Positions 1 through 16,060 are shown, counted from the first letter of the stretch. The stretch: 64,000 bases of DNA from Elysia chlorotica (GCA_003991915.1 RQTK01000523.1:171070-235069), one strand, 5' to 3'. Numbers and translations: made by a program. The notes: a model not told the origin generated them from the letters alone.

Positions 1-97
<97 letters not shown>

Positions 98-107
98 TGG
101 TAGTGGT
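1..107. repeat. GTA trinucleotide microsatellite at window edge
   Basis: About 30 GTA units, then three GTAGTG units. It continues beyond the left edge. Confidence 0.97.
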
Positions 108-869
108 GCATAAATAGATAACAGCCCCTTTGCAACTCGGTTTTGACAGTGCGGCAAGCACACAGACGGTGACAGAAGAAAGGGCAAGCAATCACGCACG
201 ATTCCAAAGCTCAATCGTGCCTTTTTTGGATGTGGCTTTATCTGTTTTTTGTTTGTTAATATTTTGACTTATCAAAGCAGAATAATCTTTCGCCTACTTT
301 TCTTAACAATGATCTGATAAGGCGATGGTCATGGTAGAACCAGCCATGAGATGAACAATACATTGTAATGTACAGTGAATCGCAGACTTGATAATGCACT
401 ACAATGTAGTAGGGAAGCGGGACTCGCCATAGACGAAAGAAATACTTTTTTTTTTTTTAGATAAATGATCAGATACAATTTTAACTTACACAAGCCAATG
501 TTTCTGCGTTCGAGTATGAACAGGAAGAATTAATTTTATTTTATTTTCATTCATTCACTTAATATTTTACTCTTCACTTTCAGGCAGGTCTGTTAGTCGA
601 TTGAGGAATTCATAGACTGATTGTATGATCGATGGGTGTATTGACCGATCGGCCGATTGATTTCTTATCATTTAATCCGTGCACAAAAGACACTTAACAT
701 TAGATGGCGACGGGAGAATTTAAACCCAAGACATCAGATGAGGTTATATTGTTTGTTGTTTTTTTATTTATTTTTTTTTTATTAACGACCAACTTCATCA
801 ACATAATTCTTGGCTATAATGTTGACGGGTTCCAAGACTGCCATACAGAGACAGTGCTGGAACACCATA

Positions 870-1060
870 CTGACACATGCCCAATGAGTAGGGGAGGAAA
901 TTGGACAAATGTCCAAGGGTTTAGCAGGCGGCTTCTAATCGGAGGGCTGTGTGTTCGATCCCCTCTAAGGCTGCCCCATTTGTGCTTATTGTATTTTTCC
1001 AAGTGGTTGTGTCAATTGCAGATTGTCTGTACATGTAAGCTTATACCATGATTGGACAAG
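870..1060 (+). mobile_element. tRNA-derived SINE-like copy
   Basis: A pol III B-box-like GTTCGATCC lies at 952-960, preceded by tttagcaggcggcttctaatcgg, which has the look of a tRNA-derived head. No cloverleaf can be folded, so it is not a tRNA gene. Ends are not defined. Confidence 0.4.
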
Positions 1061-3000
1061 TCCCAAGTATCCTGCTCTTGGGCCATTTCATTGAATCTTA
1101 TCTTCCTTGAGAACTGACAAAACGTTACACTAAGAGAGAATCTGACAAGTAACCTTGACATGGAACTTTAACCTCGCATTGACGTTATAGAAGTTGGTTG
1201 TTTTGTTCTTGTTGTTTTTCGCTTTCACTACCTCAATATAGCTACCTATTCTTTTTAAGTGGTTGAAAAAAAGACGTAGTCTTAAACTAACCAAAAAAGT
1301 CCTCGCTCCGTTGGAAGATCGTGGTGATCATGACCTGACTACCTGAGGGTGAAGTTTCAAGGCCACAGTCGAAGTATGTCAAGTCGCTGCATAATACATG
1401 TATGAGTCTGCGGTCTTTGCGTAACAGGCACTTTTTAAGGTCTTAAATGATGGCGTAAGAGAACTAATTAAAAGAATCCCTACATGGAAGGTATATTGGC
1501 TATATTTGCATTTTTTTTTTGATTAAACAGGAAAAGACCAGTTTACTTTCTTGTTTGTCAGTGTGTCTTTGTCTTATACGATATCACTATTTTTTTCAAG
1601 TTCAGAGGATCTCTACATTTTCCTGATGGCATGATATATTTGTTGAACTATTGAATTGGAAACGTGCATGCTTCTGTCGTTAAAAATTTGATACTTTATG
1701 CTATTTAGTTTACATATAATTGAATACCATAATTACTTGGACCAGGTTTATACAATAACCAAGGTTCTGAACATTATGTTTTAGGATATATTTTTCATCT
1801 GGCCTATTTTTGTTATAACGTGCACCAATTCCAATAAGGTGATTGTAACCCTTTCTATGTGTCAAACGATGTTGCATTGACATCAGATAAGGTGACATTT
1901 TGAGAGTAAATTGGTCTCATGGAGAATGGAGGGGAAAAAACGTCATTTTATTAACGAAATACTAATTTTTATAATTTGTTTTCCTTTCGAGATTTGAAAA
2001 CTATGGACCCTTCGGTTTATTTTCGTTCTAAAAAATCTTGATGATTTGGGTGCGTAGAATGACTATCCTCTCTATTCTTTAAATAATGGATTATTTTTTG
2101 GAGTCTTTTACGGCTAATTTTGTTTTAAATCCAACTTGACATTTTCCATTAATTGACATATTACAGGTGATAAGGGTTTCGAAGTTTACCTTGAATGAAT
2201 AAAGATAGAGACATTGAGCTAAATATCTTATTGGAAACCGTGTATTACTTACCACAATCTCTAGTTTAAAATTAATACCCCCCCCCCCCCCAATATAGTC
2301 TCTCCAAGGACAAGATTAAGTAGTGTCATCATTAGCAAGTTCGAATCTAGTGATTGGGAATAAGAATAACAAAAAATTACTAGTCTTCAAATTTACCTCA
2401 CCATCAAACGTGTGTAATCTACACATGCCCTTTGATGTACGCAAAGGCTGTGTAAATAAGTACACTGTACCATCTAATGAAACTCAAGCGTTCAGCACAC
2501 CTACCGGAATCTAACCATGATAAAGCTGGACCATAAGTACCCATATGGAAACTTTATCTTTTCCTTTGAACGTTTTGTAGTACTGATAGCTTAAGTGCAG
2601 TCAGTCAAACAATTCATTTTTTTCTGTCAAGACTAGGTCACATAGAGTTTAAAAGGTTTCGTGCTGCAATAGCACTACCAGTACTAGGCTATAGTAACAG
2701 GCATAACATTGGAACTACAGTTGTACTACGCTATAGTGTGCAATGGTTCAATGTTAGTTAATCCAACAATTGAAATATCACTAAAATGAATCAGACAATG
2801 TTTTTCATTTTCAATGTGGTTTCAGAACAATGGAAGTCCCGAATGGATCAAAGAAAACGTAGATGTTTCTATATACTTAACAATATTGATCCACCAAGAA
2901 AGATAAGCAATATTAAGTTTCATAAAAACAAAGCACCATGGTAAAAGATGTAATAAGATACAGATTATTAATAGAGTGTGTAAATGAGACAGATAAAGAG
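1061..3000. other. Noncoding stretch
   Basis: AT-rich intergenic DNA. Apart from poly-C at 2278 I see no gene or clear element. Confidence 0.6.
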
Positions 3001-3184
3001 TGTAAAGAGAGAGAGACACACGCAGACAGACACACAGCCAGAGATAGAGACAGACAGACAGATAAACAGATAGACATACAAATACAGAACCATTTACAGA
3101 AAGATAAATAGAAAGAGAGCGAGAGATATGGAGAGAGATAGAGAGAGAGAAAGGTGGGGTGAGAAGAGAGAGAAAGGTGCGGAT

Positions 3185-3215
<31 letters not shown>

Positions 3216-3226
3216 AGGATGGGGTG

Positions 3227-3266
<40 letters not shown>

Positions 3267-3388
3267 TGGGGATGAGAAAAGAGATAGAGAGAGAGAGAGA
3301 AAGGTGGGTGAGAAGAGAGAGAGAGAAAGATGGGCTGAGAAAAGAGAGAGAAAGATGGGGTGAGAAGAGAGAGAGAAAGGTGGGGGTG

Positions 3389-3428
<40 letters not shown>

Positions 3429-3550
3429 TGGGGATGAGAAGAGAGATAGAGAGAGAGAGAGAAAGGTGGGGTGAGAAGAGAGAGAGAGAAAGATGGGGTG
3501 AAGAGAGAGAGAGAAAGATGGGGTGAGAAGAGAGAGAGAAAGGTGGGGGT

Positions 3551-3642
<92 letters not shown>

Positions 3643-3660
3643 GATGAGAAGAGAGACAGT
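3001..3660. repeat. GA-rich minisatellite and microsatellite block
   Basis: Long GA runs are interrupted by a recurring spacer of the form AAAGGTGGGGTGAGAAGAGA or AAAGATGGGGTGAAAAGAGA, in at least ten variants. All purine on the plus strand for hundreds of bases. Open frames here (SLSLSL or ERERE) are artefacts. Confidence 0.95.
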
Positions 3661-3947
3661 CAAACATATAGAGGGAAAGACAAATAAAGACAGGCAGGGC
3701 AATATAATTATGGTCAGATAGAAAGATAACAGATTAAGGGGGGAGGGGGGTTCTTTAGTTGCCATGTGTGTCAAGGACAGTGCAGCACTAGAACAGACTA
3801 ACAGCTGGTAGGGCTGGGGATAAATAATTACATGTAACTTAACTATGCAGCGCAATGCACAAAACCGCACTCAGTTGTACAGGCAGTGCAGTGTGGCCAT
3901 GGATGGTGTATATATCAGTTTAGTCTCTGGTGTGACTGAGACAGTGC

Positions 3948-3969
3948 AGGCCGTGCGATCACACGGCCT
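3948..3969. repeat. Short hairpin, 8-bp stem
   Basis: AGGCCGTG, six-base loop CGATCA, CACGGCCT. A perfect short palindrome in an otherwise unremarkable stretch. Confidence 0.7.
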
Positions 3970-4544
3970 ATTGCGAAAACGGAGACGATAGGTACGGGAC
4001 TCATCGCCGGTGTCCAACCATAGTTCTAGCTTTGACTTTTGAGCTCAATAGCGCTAATCCGGAAAAAAAAAGAAAAAACAACAACAACAAAAAAGCAACA
4101 ACAAGCATGCCTGTTGTCATCTGATGTGTTCATATTGATCGTAAAGCCTCTGATTTCTGGTGTGACAGACACGCCGGCGGCTCGTGGCGATCGCTGCGTC
4201 AACCACACCATGCACCAGGCGTCAGGCGATAGACCACTGGGAGCAGTGCAGGGTCGGCTTAAACTGCGAGAGTCAACTTGCTAAACTTACCGCCTAGATA
4301 ATTATTACAGAAAACAGATTCTGTTTTTGAAAATAAGTGCACTGTAATGGTGATTGACTATGGATTTTCTTGCAATTATTGCATACAAGGAGGGTAATCC
4401 CAAGACGAGACATTTTTATTTTGAGGAATGGCGGGACATAGTGAGTTCATCTACATTCCAAGGAGAAACGACACCAACTGTTGTAATCAATGGTTTACAG
4501 TGAATAATTTATGCACAATTATTGAAAATAAAACACCCTTTCTT

Positions 4545-4563
4545 CCCCCCCCCCCCCCCCCCC
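4545..4563. repeat. Poly-C tract
   Basis: Nineteen consecutive C. A similar run of about 15 C lies at 2278-2292. Confidence 0.95.
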
Positions 4564-6022
4564 AATAAAAATAAAAAACAACAACAAAACACAAACAAAA
4601 ACATATAAACATACACATGCATATTACTCATCTATCTCCGACATAAGAAATAAAATAGATCGGAATGCCGTATGTCTCATTATTTTAACACGGTTTAACT
4701 TTGTTTCTCATTTTCTTCAGCCGACATGTCGATGGTCTTAGTGTAGAAAATAATTACTGTTCCTCATGATAGTGTGATATTTGGCAAACTACTCTTTAGT
4801 ATACGTTAACGAGCTCTAAGTTTTGTCTGCAAATGAAATTTAACAAGGCCCGTCATACATAATATTTGAATTGTTCAGGACATCCAATCGCATGACACTT
4901 TTTTCTTCTTGAGACAATGGTCATTTTGATTTTGAAAAAGAAAACATTGTTAATTCTGAAAATATACAATCAGTTTCGTTATTGTGATTAACTAAAGCAA
5001 TACATGTACTAGCGTTTTCCTCATCCGACCCTACACCAGCGCAACGATGGTAACAACATCAGCTGTAGCGTTGTGAGTGTGTGACTGTAGTTACATGTGT
5101 GCAAAACTGTGCATGGGTGAATCCATGATGAACGCATGAAGTAATGCCACTAGGCAAGTAAGTTGTGCATGCCACTTACTGTTGTATCAGCAGGTTTTCT
5201 TCCATGTCGTCACAGTCCAAAAATAGCCCAGACACTCTGCCCAGCGATTCAGCTTAGTCAGCTGATTGAAAGGTTAACAACTTGTCTAGCCGAGTTGGTT
5301 CCAAAATGAACCAGCGGCATTCTGAGCAGATCATTATTGTCAGTGTTAGTTATAGATATAATTCAATTAGGGCCTACTCTTTTATTGATCAATATTGTCA
5401 AGAAGGCCCTGTTAACTCCTGACAATGCGTAGTGTGGTAAAGTATTCAAACAATGTTAAAGAGCACCCGAGTTGAGTTTGGTCACACATATAATTATAAT
5501 AATAAAAAAATGCTTGGAATTCTTAGTGATATCTGAGGGCATACTGGAAAGAAGTTTAAATACCTCAAAAGGTTAAAGCGGACAAGTTCATAGCCCAGAA
5601 GTCTAGTGATATCGATTTCACAGCATCCCATTCCCAGTCATTATACCAAAACAAAATTGCTGCTAATGAGTAAAACTGATAGCCAGTGACTGTAAAGCTC
5701 TAATCTCATACATTTTGCGTGAGAGTAATGACACAGCCCTGCATATTGACTGATAGTGATGAGGAAAAAGTGTCCTTAGAAGTCGGTTAGTATGCCTAGA
5801 AGATAAAGAGTTCAAATTTCAAATTGGCTAGTGACGCAATTTGAAAAAAAAAAAAAAAACAGGTGGCGATCTTGAACTTTATAATAATATATTGTTTTGT
5901 TATTCTTGACAAAATGTTTCCAATCGCGATAACGTATGTGGTTAAAAAGTCGAACCTGAAGAGTTGATATTATTTTCTTGCTTTCCGGTATTAACAATTA
6001 GTATAATATGTATGACTGTGTG

Positions 6023-8001
<1,979 letters not shown>

Positions 8002-8067
8002 GTTCTTCTTTTTCTTCTTCTTCTTCTATTTCAACTGAAACTTCAGGCTTGAAGACTCCTCAGTGTT

Positions 8068-8312
8068 TTAGTTTTTAAACGTTTCCAGGTCCTTCGAGTC
8101 CTTTGTGGGACTAGGGAGCGTGTTCCATTGTCTTAGCACCGATGGAATAAATGAATGTAAATGTGGATCTACTCGGGACTGGGGTAACGTGAATTTAGAG
8201 GGTTTCCTTTCATTTGGCTTGATGTCATCCAGGTGTAATTTGGCCATACCATTTAGGCCTTTGAAGAGGATAACCAATTTGTTATCTTTTCTCCTGCTCA
8301 GTAAAGGTTCTA
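8068..8312 (-). mobile_element. 3' fragment of a LINE reverse-transcriptase ORF (CR1/Rex-like)
   Basis: The minus-strand frame reads LEPLLSRRKDNKLVILFKGL, then NGMAKLHLDDIKP, and later HSFIPSVLRQWNTLP, ending ..LETFKN and a stop at 8070-8068. The pattern RRK..RL..(F/Y)K..NG, then SF.P..(I/L)R.WN.LP is the usual C-terminal end of animal non-LTR retrotransposon ORF2 proteins. Downstream on the same strand, about 40 nt after the stop, is a GAA-rich tail (8002-8027). The catalytic RT domain is absent upstream, so this is a 5'-truncated copy, as is normal for LINEs. Confidence 0.65.
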
Positions 8313-8828
8313 GTTCAGATGAGTATTCACTTGTTGTTTTTGTATTGGTTTTTCGATTGAAAACTTTTGACGTACGAAATTGTATTCAAAATTTTTCAAT
8401 TGAAATACCTAGAGCCCGAATCGCGGAAGCTGGCGTCTTCGTCTTCCTATGCAATTGTTCAAGATACCTTTGACACATAAGAACTTATCAAAAGTTACAA
8501 TTTATATTCCTAAGCTACCGGCGCTTATACGTGTGATTTTTCCAATCCCCACATGTTTAACATTCGCATGATTCTCTCAAAAGTGCAGGAAGCTGATAAC
8601 CCGAAATGAAAGGATAAAATTCAATAATCAAAAAGCAGCAAAGCAATACCATGCAAGTGAAACGATATCGAGTGCAGGTATGCTTGTTTGTTTCTTTCTT
8701 CATAAGAGGACCACACATTAAAGCCTCCTGTTTTGTTATTTGCATAGCAAAACGTTTCATGACGCTCACATCGAATTACAGAGATAAGAGGAAAAGGGCC
8801 TCGATCAACACAATCATCCACTGAATTA

Positions 8829-8893
8829 GTGTTGTTTTGTTGTTATTGTTGTTGTTGTTGTTGTAGCTGTTGTTGTTGTTGTTGTTGTTGTTT
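8829..8893. repeat. TTG microsatellite
   Basis: Imperfect TTG repeats broken by TAGC. Confidence 0.9.
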
Positions 8894-10473
8894 TTGCTTG
8901 TTTTTTCATCAATATCCTTTAAGCTGTATGATACATATACGCATAAAGTCGCTGTCGTTCTTTTATTTTATAATTATGTGCTTGAATTCTAATTTTTATC
9001 GCTTATATTATTCTAAGGTCTGCAAGAAAGTTACCTAGGTCATACCAATGGTTGAAGACCCAAAAACTTACCTTGATCGAAAGTTATGCATTTAAAAGGA
9101 AGACATAAGTATTAAAACCTGGGGAGGTCCGAATTAAAATGGTTGTATTTCCTAATGTTTACTTACATTTCAGAAAAGGCACTGGGGCGTATATTCATTT
9201 CATGGCTATCTGTACTAAATATTAGACGCAATAACACTGGCTTTGCATTTTTATGAAGAACTTTATTGTTGGTGCCCTTCAAGTTTTACATGAATAAAAT
9301 CTAAATCTAAATAACTACTTTATTACAAAATGAATACACGGAAATATGAATGAGGAGGCGCCCGTGTGTGTCTTTGGCCTATTTGACTACTGTTCCGTGA
9401 AGCGATCAATGAAAATCACGACCCATTTTAGACTTTAGGTAAGCCCTCAAAGATAATAAAAGTAATTTAGAGTTACTTAAAATCATATGACCGATCTTTG
9501 AAGAATCGGATCAGATACAAGTAGGGGGTCCGCTCATATCAAAAGGGAAATTTCAAGGGATTTTGATAAGAGTTTTATTCATCTCACACCTGACCCCAGC
9601 GGATCTTTAATATTGAGAACCAAAGAAAGGGGTGGGCTGGAATCGTAATAAAAAAAACATAGGTTAAAGAATATTGTTAGGATCAGAGGCATAAGCAGAT
9701 TTAGAATCAGTGTTATCTAACCGTATACACGCAAAGCGTATAATGATATGCTAAAAAATGGAATCCCTCGCTCGTGAAATTGGGCATAAAAAATAATCTC
9801 CAACTTTTATAATTCAATTTATGTACATAGAGGATTTTTTCCACCACAAGTTAAACTTTGCGATGAAAGGGTTTAGTTACAACAAAGTAAAGCACTTCCA
9901 TGATATAGCCGTCAGTTTATTAATGTAAGTTTGGCACTCAATACATGTGACTATTATTGAAGTTGACAGTATTCGAAATCAATAATGTTAAAATTCAGTT
10001 CCTTGCAAAGCAAAGTATACAGCACCGATATTTTCTTAAGCCTGTTAAGATTTATGCAAATGCTACATTTGACCAACAATGACATGTTTCCCTTCATTAC
10101 ACACAGTTGCTGATCAGCAATAGGAACCATCAGAAATAACGGAATTGGTTTATAATAACCACAACAATGGAGAGTAAAAAAATTTTAAAAAGTGAGGGAA
10201 AATGTGAGGAAAGAGGACGGAAAAGAGAAAAGTGTCGTTATTTTATACTATTTTGTTGTAAGAGGGTATATAATGTATGCAAATTTAGAGTTTGTTTGAG
10301 GAAGTGTGCTTTTTTTTTTTTACTTTACTTATTTTTTGTGAAAGTGTACAAACTTTTGCAAGAAAAACTTACTGAAAACTTGAAAGCTGACAAACATAAT
10401 ACAATGTGATTCATAAAAAATACAAGAGTTAGATTGGCAGAAAGATATAGATAGCTTGATGGTTAGAGATAGA

Positions 10474-10478
10474 GGGGG

Positions 10479-10513
<35 letters not shown>

Positions 10514-10535
10514 AGAGGGAGGGGGAGAGAGAGAA
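10474..10535. repeat. GA microsatellite
   Basis: A G run followed by about 18 GA units and purine-rich sequence. Confidence 0.9.
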
Positions 10536-11069
10536 ACAAGGAAAAGTATTATATTGTAAAGAAATGAATAAGAACAGAGCTCGAGCAATATACGCTCAAA
10601 AAGCAGTTGACTGAGGACATCCTAAAACTCAAAGAAATGCATCTATAGTTTGTGATGTAAAATTAATCTGGTGACCTCTTTGAAAGTAACAAATAAAACA
10701 GCGACAAGAAGAACAACAAAAATCAACGGGAAATGACAATAATTATTTTTATTATATAATGCCTCTAATTGCGAGGTTTTCTCTCTTACTCTAACATTAA
10801 ACTGGAATCCTAGACCATGAATATTAGCTCCAATTTTGGCTCAATTCGTCCATGCTTCACCAAGTAATACTAAAGCTATTATGCAATGAGGATTTTGCGA
10901 CCTTTTCTCAACAAAAGTAGTTTTTTTTTGTTTGTTTGTTTGTTTGTTTGTTTTTTGTGTGTGTTTTTAAAAGTTTTATCTTTGAACAATTATGCAGGCC
11001 ACCGGTATCTCAAAAAAAAAAGGTTCGCCCATATTTGCTTTACCGACATTACCAAAAATATAGTCGTCG

Positions 11070-11097
11070 TTTTTTTTTTTTTTTTTTTTTTTTTTTT
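11070..11097. repeat. Poly-T tract
   Basis: 28 consecutive T. No retrogene is visible beside it. Confidence 0.9.
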
Positions 11098-13516
11098 AGG
11101 AATTATTGATTCTTTTAAAGAAATAAAAAAGCAGAAATAAAACCCCATTCATTTATCTAGCCATATCAATATTTTGAGAAGTTCTAAAACAAACCTTGCC
11201 GACCAGTAAAGAGGAAGACAAGAGAGTGGCAGTGTTGACTCCACAAACAGTGTGGAAAGAAAGGTCTACACAACGGACGTGTACATGTCTGGGTTGCATT
11301 TTAATTTATTAACTTTTAAATAAGGAAAGAGGGAGGCAGTTTTCAAAAGACACGTTTGTAACTAACCATGAACATGTATCTTAAATATGATTTTCCCGAG
11401 CACGAAGGCTATCGGAGCAAAAGTACATGCCACTTAATAAAACATAAATTTGCCCATTGGTTGTTTTTTTTTTTTTATCTTTTGAGAAATTTCAGACCCG
11501 CATAAAAAGTAACTTAGAAAAGCAACTTCGGTGACAGCATGGCCGTTGAAAATAGATTGTTTTCCGCGACTTAATTTTGTTCAACATTTCTTCAAAAAAG
11601 TCAAGGAATAAATACCATTTTACATATTCTTGGAAATACAATTCATTTTAGTGTTTATCTGCTGTTATTATGATGCTGTTTTACATATAGTGTATATATT
11701 ATGTTTAATCGACATCATCCCAAACAGGAAACACGGCTGCATTGTTTGTTTGCTTTTGTTTGTTGTTTTTTTTTAAAGAAATGTTGACAAACAAGTTGTA
11801 AGGTTGAAAGTACATCTTTAATTTTAGCTAGCGTTTGAAGCACAATAACATTTTACCATTTTGAATTAACTGAGCGTTTCAGAGGTAGCTGATCTAACTA
11901 CGTTAACAGGCACTGGATAAGATGTCAGTGATTGATTATGGTTGATAAATGTATGTGAAAAGGTGGAGAAAGTGAAGAATGCAGCATAATATTCTGAGTG
12001 TAATCTTAATTAACAGAGACAAAAAGCGGAACAGTTGAGTCCTAATCAAGTTTATTTCTGTGCATGGCACGAAAGTTCATCGGGTGAAATACAGTGACTA
12101 AATCATGATCATTAAAAAAAAGCTACCAATGCAAAAAGAACACCCTGAACCGAATCGAAACATGAAACCTTATGGCACTGTGCATGCAGAAAAAGCAGCA
12201 GAAAAAGAGAGCTAGCAGTGTGAATGATCTGGTATTTGGTGAGCGGCATGGGCAGCAAAATAAAAAAAAATCGATGCTGAAAAATAAATCCCGGGGTACA
12301 AATTAATACAATCGACACAGTAAACAGTAAACACTGGTGACAAAAGCTAACCTTGTTTAAAATAATTAGAATGGCATTCTGTGCCTGGCCGTTGCCCATG
12401 TCCAACAATTATCAGTTGTACCAAATTAAGAACTGGTGGCGATCCTCAAAGCCTGGGCATGTAAAGTGGATATAATTATGACCATAGATTGGAAGAACAT
12501 AAGGAGGCACTCATGCCGAGTAATATTATTAAAGATTCAAATTTTTACCTCATTTGGCGACGAGTATCATACTTTTAGAAAGTTTCTTTAAAAATCAATA
12601 TAGGACCTTCGTAAAAAGGCGCTCCCTTTTATGACAAGTGCGGCTGTTTGGCATAGTTCATCTCTAGGCAAAATAAATCACACAGTACAGTGCAGCACAC
12701 AATCATCTCATTTTAAACAATAATTTTACATGTATATCCCTACTACACCAGCCGCACCCAGAACAGCTGTGGTATCAAACGAACAAAGTCCTAAGTCTAA
12801 AATAATACATTGATGGTACTATTCAGGGAAAAGCTTAAAGACATAGCAAATGCAGTGCCAAAAGGTTTACTTTTATTAAAGAATAAAATTTCACAAAATG
12901 ATTTTTAATGATTTCCTTGCGTGAGCAATGTGTTTATCAAAGTGAGATCTATAGTTCCGTGCATAGACTGAAGCCTGTGTCTGATACCTTGTCATATAAG
13001 AATCAACCTACAAGCTTCATTCTAGGTCGCTTGAAGTCCTGCTAAAATAATATTCAATGGCCTTGCTTGAAATAACTAGAAAAATAGTAGTCAGTCAGCA
13101 AGCATTAGACCTACTCTAAATAGTTTGAGGTTCTGCCAGTATTCTACGATCTTGCTTGAAACAAATAAAGACCCTGAATGATATCCAGTAATCCTTTAAT
13201 AAAAGAAAAAAAAAAGAAATAGGACCAAGACTTGAACTAAGTTAGCCCAACTGTCCAGAGCTTGGCAAGTGCCCAGGTTTTCGGCGTTTCTTAAGCTTCT
13301 TTCAATAGATAAAAACGTGGGCCCGGAGTCAAGGATAAAATATGCTCACGTTGTTCTACACGAGAGACCCTTTTATTCTTCAGTCGTTGTTGACTGCCAG
13401 GAATGATTTTAAGTGCAATAAATGACGTAATGTACCCACAGAGTAGATGAAAAACTTTTATTGTCTCACCGGATGTCGATGCAATATCACTTTTTTAAAT
13501 TCTATCAAAAACAATA

Positions 13517-13608
13517 TTAAAGTAGGTATGGTGCAGCTCTAAAATTACAAAATAACGCAAAATATTGTATTGTTTTGTATTTTTAGAGCCGCACCATACC
13601 TACTTTAA
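13517..13608. repeat. Near-perfect hairpin (28-bp arms, 36-nt loop)
   Basis: The left arm 13517-13544 and right arm 13581-13608 pair with one mismatch (gtgcagctc versus gtgcggctc in the same sense). Pairing partly extends into the loop (ttacaaaa with ttttgtat). The ends are TTAA on both sides. It could be a short palindromic MITE or a hairpin RNA precursor. Confidence 0.85.
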
Positions 13609-16060
13609 TACATACATACTTCTATATTTTATTTGCGCTTCGCAAGTTGTTTCACAATCTTTACTGCGTCTTTAACATTAATTTACTTTATTAGTAATAG
13701 CAGTAGTAGCACCAACTGCAGCAAAAGAGGAATGATTTTAGTGGATGCATTAGCAAAAAGAGGAACAGCAGCATTACTTAGTATATCTTAATTCAAGGGA
13801 ACGAATTTATGCAAACACGTTGTGCATATTTGTTTTCGTTTTTCGTATTTACTTTTGTTTGTTGGTTTTTTTTGTTTTGGTTTTGTTCTCTTTGTTGTTG
13901 TTTTTATTAGGAGGTAGGGGTGGGTTGAGGATATTATCTTACCGTAGTGTTTGTCAAGGAGGAGAAAATTAAAGGTTCATTTAAAATTTATTTTTGTCTA
14001 CGAAATAAGTCCATTTCTAATTTCATTTCCCAGTACCCACCCAACCCTGAAAAATTTTTCGCAATCTACGTTCTATACTTGTAATCATCCGTTGAGTTTT
14101 ATGTGGCTTAACAAAGAATAAAAATGACTACCGGGGTATTCTAAATTATTTCGGATTTTTCATGGGACGATCCATATTAACTCTAGGTTTTAACATTTAC
14201 ATTCCCTTAATTCGGGCTAATTTAATAGGCATTATTCCTCTTTCAAGTTTTTATGTAACTATAAAAAGCATATCCAGAGAATCCAGCGCATCCTTTAAAA
14301 AAAAAACAAAAAAAAACTCTGGTAATTCTATCCTCACATAAAAGGTATGGAATCAGCATTACTGAAATTTAGTGATTGTAGAAAATAGGGCAGCTTGTCC
14401 TAAATCCAGTGAAGGTGTACTTTTCAGATCAATGTTTTGCAAGTCTGTTTAATTTCAACGGGGCATGACGTTGCGAATAGAAAGTATTCCCTACTAACCG
14501 ATTTAAAGACACTGTGTATGTATATGGAACTTGATTTTACACAACTATTTTTTGTTGGAAGAAGTGAGTTTGTTGGCAAATATGGGTTGTATTGAACAAG
14601 CAAATACATATACATCATAAGATCATTTTACCATTTTGAAGCAACGATTTTTTCCTGTTTGCACCGATCTCCTTTTTTAAATGTTAGAACAATTATTAGT
14701 GCTTTGTTAGGGTCATTTTACTCATTTCTCTGCGGACATCATTGTTCGCTGAGCTGAAGTAGAGTTTATGATTGTCATACAAGTATGTAACTCTTGGTGG
14801 AATCACATTCCACTTTTATACTACTAAAAGAATGCATAAAGGAGCTTTTTAAGTGTACAATTTATTGGCATCTAAAATAGTGTGAAATGTTTTCATATGA
14901 AAATGAAAGTATTTCAAAGTACTGTTGCGAGATAATAATATTCCTTCTCTCTTTATAATAAGATATCAGAAAATACTTGCCATAATGAAGATGAAAAGGA
15001 GCATCAGCATAGCACATTGTTGAGATTTTTGTTATCAAAGAAAATATAGTCCGTCGGAATATACACACAAACAATCTTTAAACCAAATGAGCGAAAAACT
15101 AATCAATCCGCAAATCAATCTATCAGTAAAACCGAATTAATTTTCGGAAGAAAAAAAAATTAATGATTTATTATAAAACATTTTGCAACTTAAGTAACTA
15201 CCCAATGTCAAAGTTAGAGGAAACACATTGATGTGTGTGTTTTTGTTTGTTTGTTTGTATTTTTGTTTGTTTTGTTGTTTTGTGTGTGTGCGCCCCCCCC
15301 CCCTCTATCAGTGTACAGTTATTATTTGAAGATATATTTAATAGTTTATAGACTTTTTGTAAGATTAAAGGAAGAACTGTTGACACTGTCTTTTGGTTAC
15401 ATTTTACAAATAGATTTTATCTAATTGGATTTCCATTTTCACATACACCTGCAAAATTACCAGATTCTACATTGATCTTTCAAAGAAATCGACATGAAAT
15501 GAGGAAATTAACTGTTAGGTATTGCAACTTGCTCTGATAGTGATAGATTTTTTCGAGTATCTATTAACATTTGGCTTGTGATAGCGATTGGTTTTACCGT
15601 TAAGTATGGTTAAAACCTTATGTTCAAAGGAAAAGTATCGAGGTTGAGGAGTATGCTTTTGACAAAAATGTTGAGACCCACAAATTGAAATGCCATACCT
15701 AGAAGTACATGTATTTTTAAAGAGGCCCGCCTACAGTTTGGCAATAATAGTACATTGTAACTATGTAATGGCGTCAATCAAAGTTATGTGAATTGTAAAA
15801 CTTGGGTGAAATTAATCTTATCCGAAATAAATCAAACTAAGATATTATTCCATTTAAGATATAGAAAACAATATCATTGTAAAAATATAGAGAATAGACG
15901 GCGGTAGTCAGTTATATTTTCTCTAAACGGAAGAGCAAGTTGCAGAAAATCCAAACAAAACAGCATAACTATGGAATAGACTCCATTCATAAAAAGGTTT
16001 CATTTTGTCCTAATCCTAATCAATGTTGTGATCAAGCGGAGTTTCCAATAGGCGATAAGT
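13609..16060. other. Noncoding stretch
   Basis: AT-rich with T/G-rich low-complexity patches. Nothing coding seen. Confidence 0.55.
15229..15304. repeat. TG/TTTG low complexity ending in poly-C
   Basis: Repeats of TGTTTG, then a TG run, then a run of C. Confidence 0.85.

Larger units (their letters stand above)
3661..6022. other. Noncoding stretch
   Basis: AT-rich DNA with a short hairpin (3948) and poly-C (4545). A weak tRNA-like word, GAGTTCAAATTTC, lies near 5810. No gene seen. Confidence 0.55.
8894..13516. other. Noncoding stretch
   Basis: AT-rich intergenic DNA with a GA repeat and T runs. Nothing else supportable. Confidence 0.55.

Noticed and set aside
940-970. Functional tRNA genes at the GTTCGA sites
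   Set aside because: None of the B-box-like sites (here and at 16.5, 23.1, 25.8, 33.2 and 45.6 kb) has a complete cloverleaf or acceptor stem; they fit SINE heads better.
2822-3870. Long SLSL and ERER open frames on both strands
   Set aside because: They are translations of the GA/CT repeat, open in several frames at once, with no splice or codon structure.
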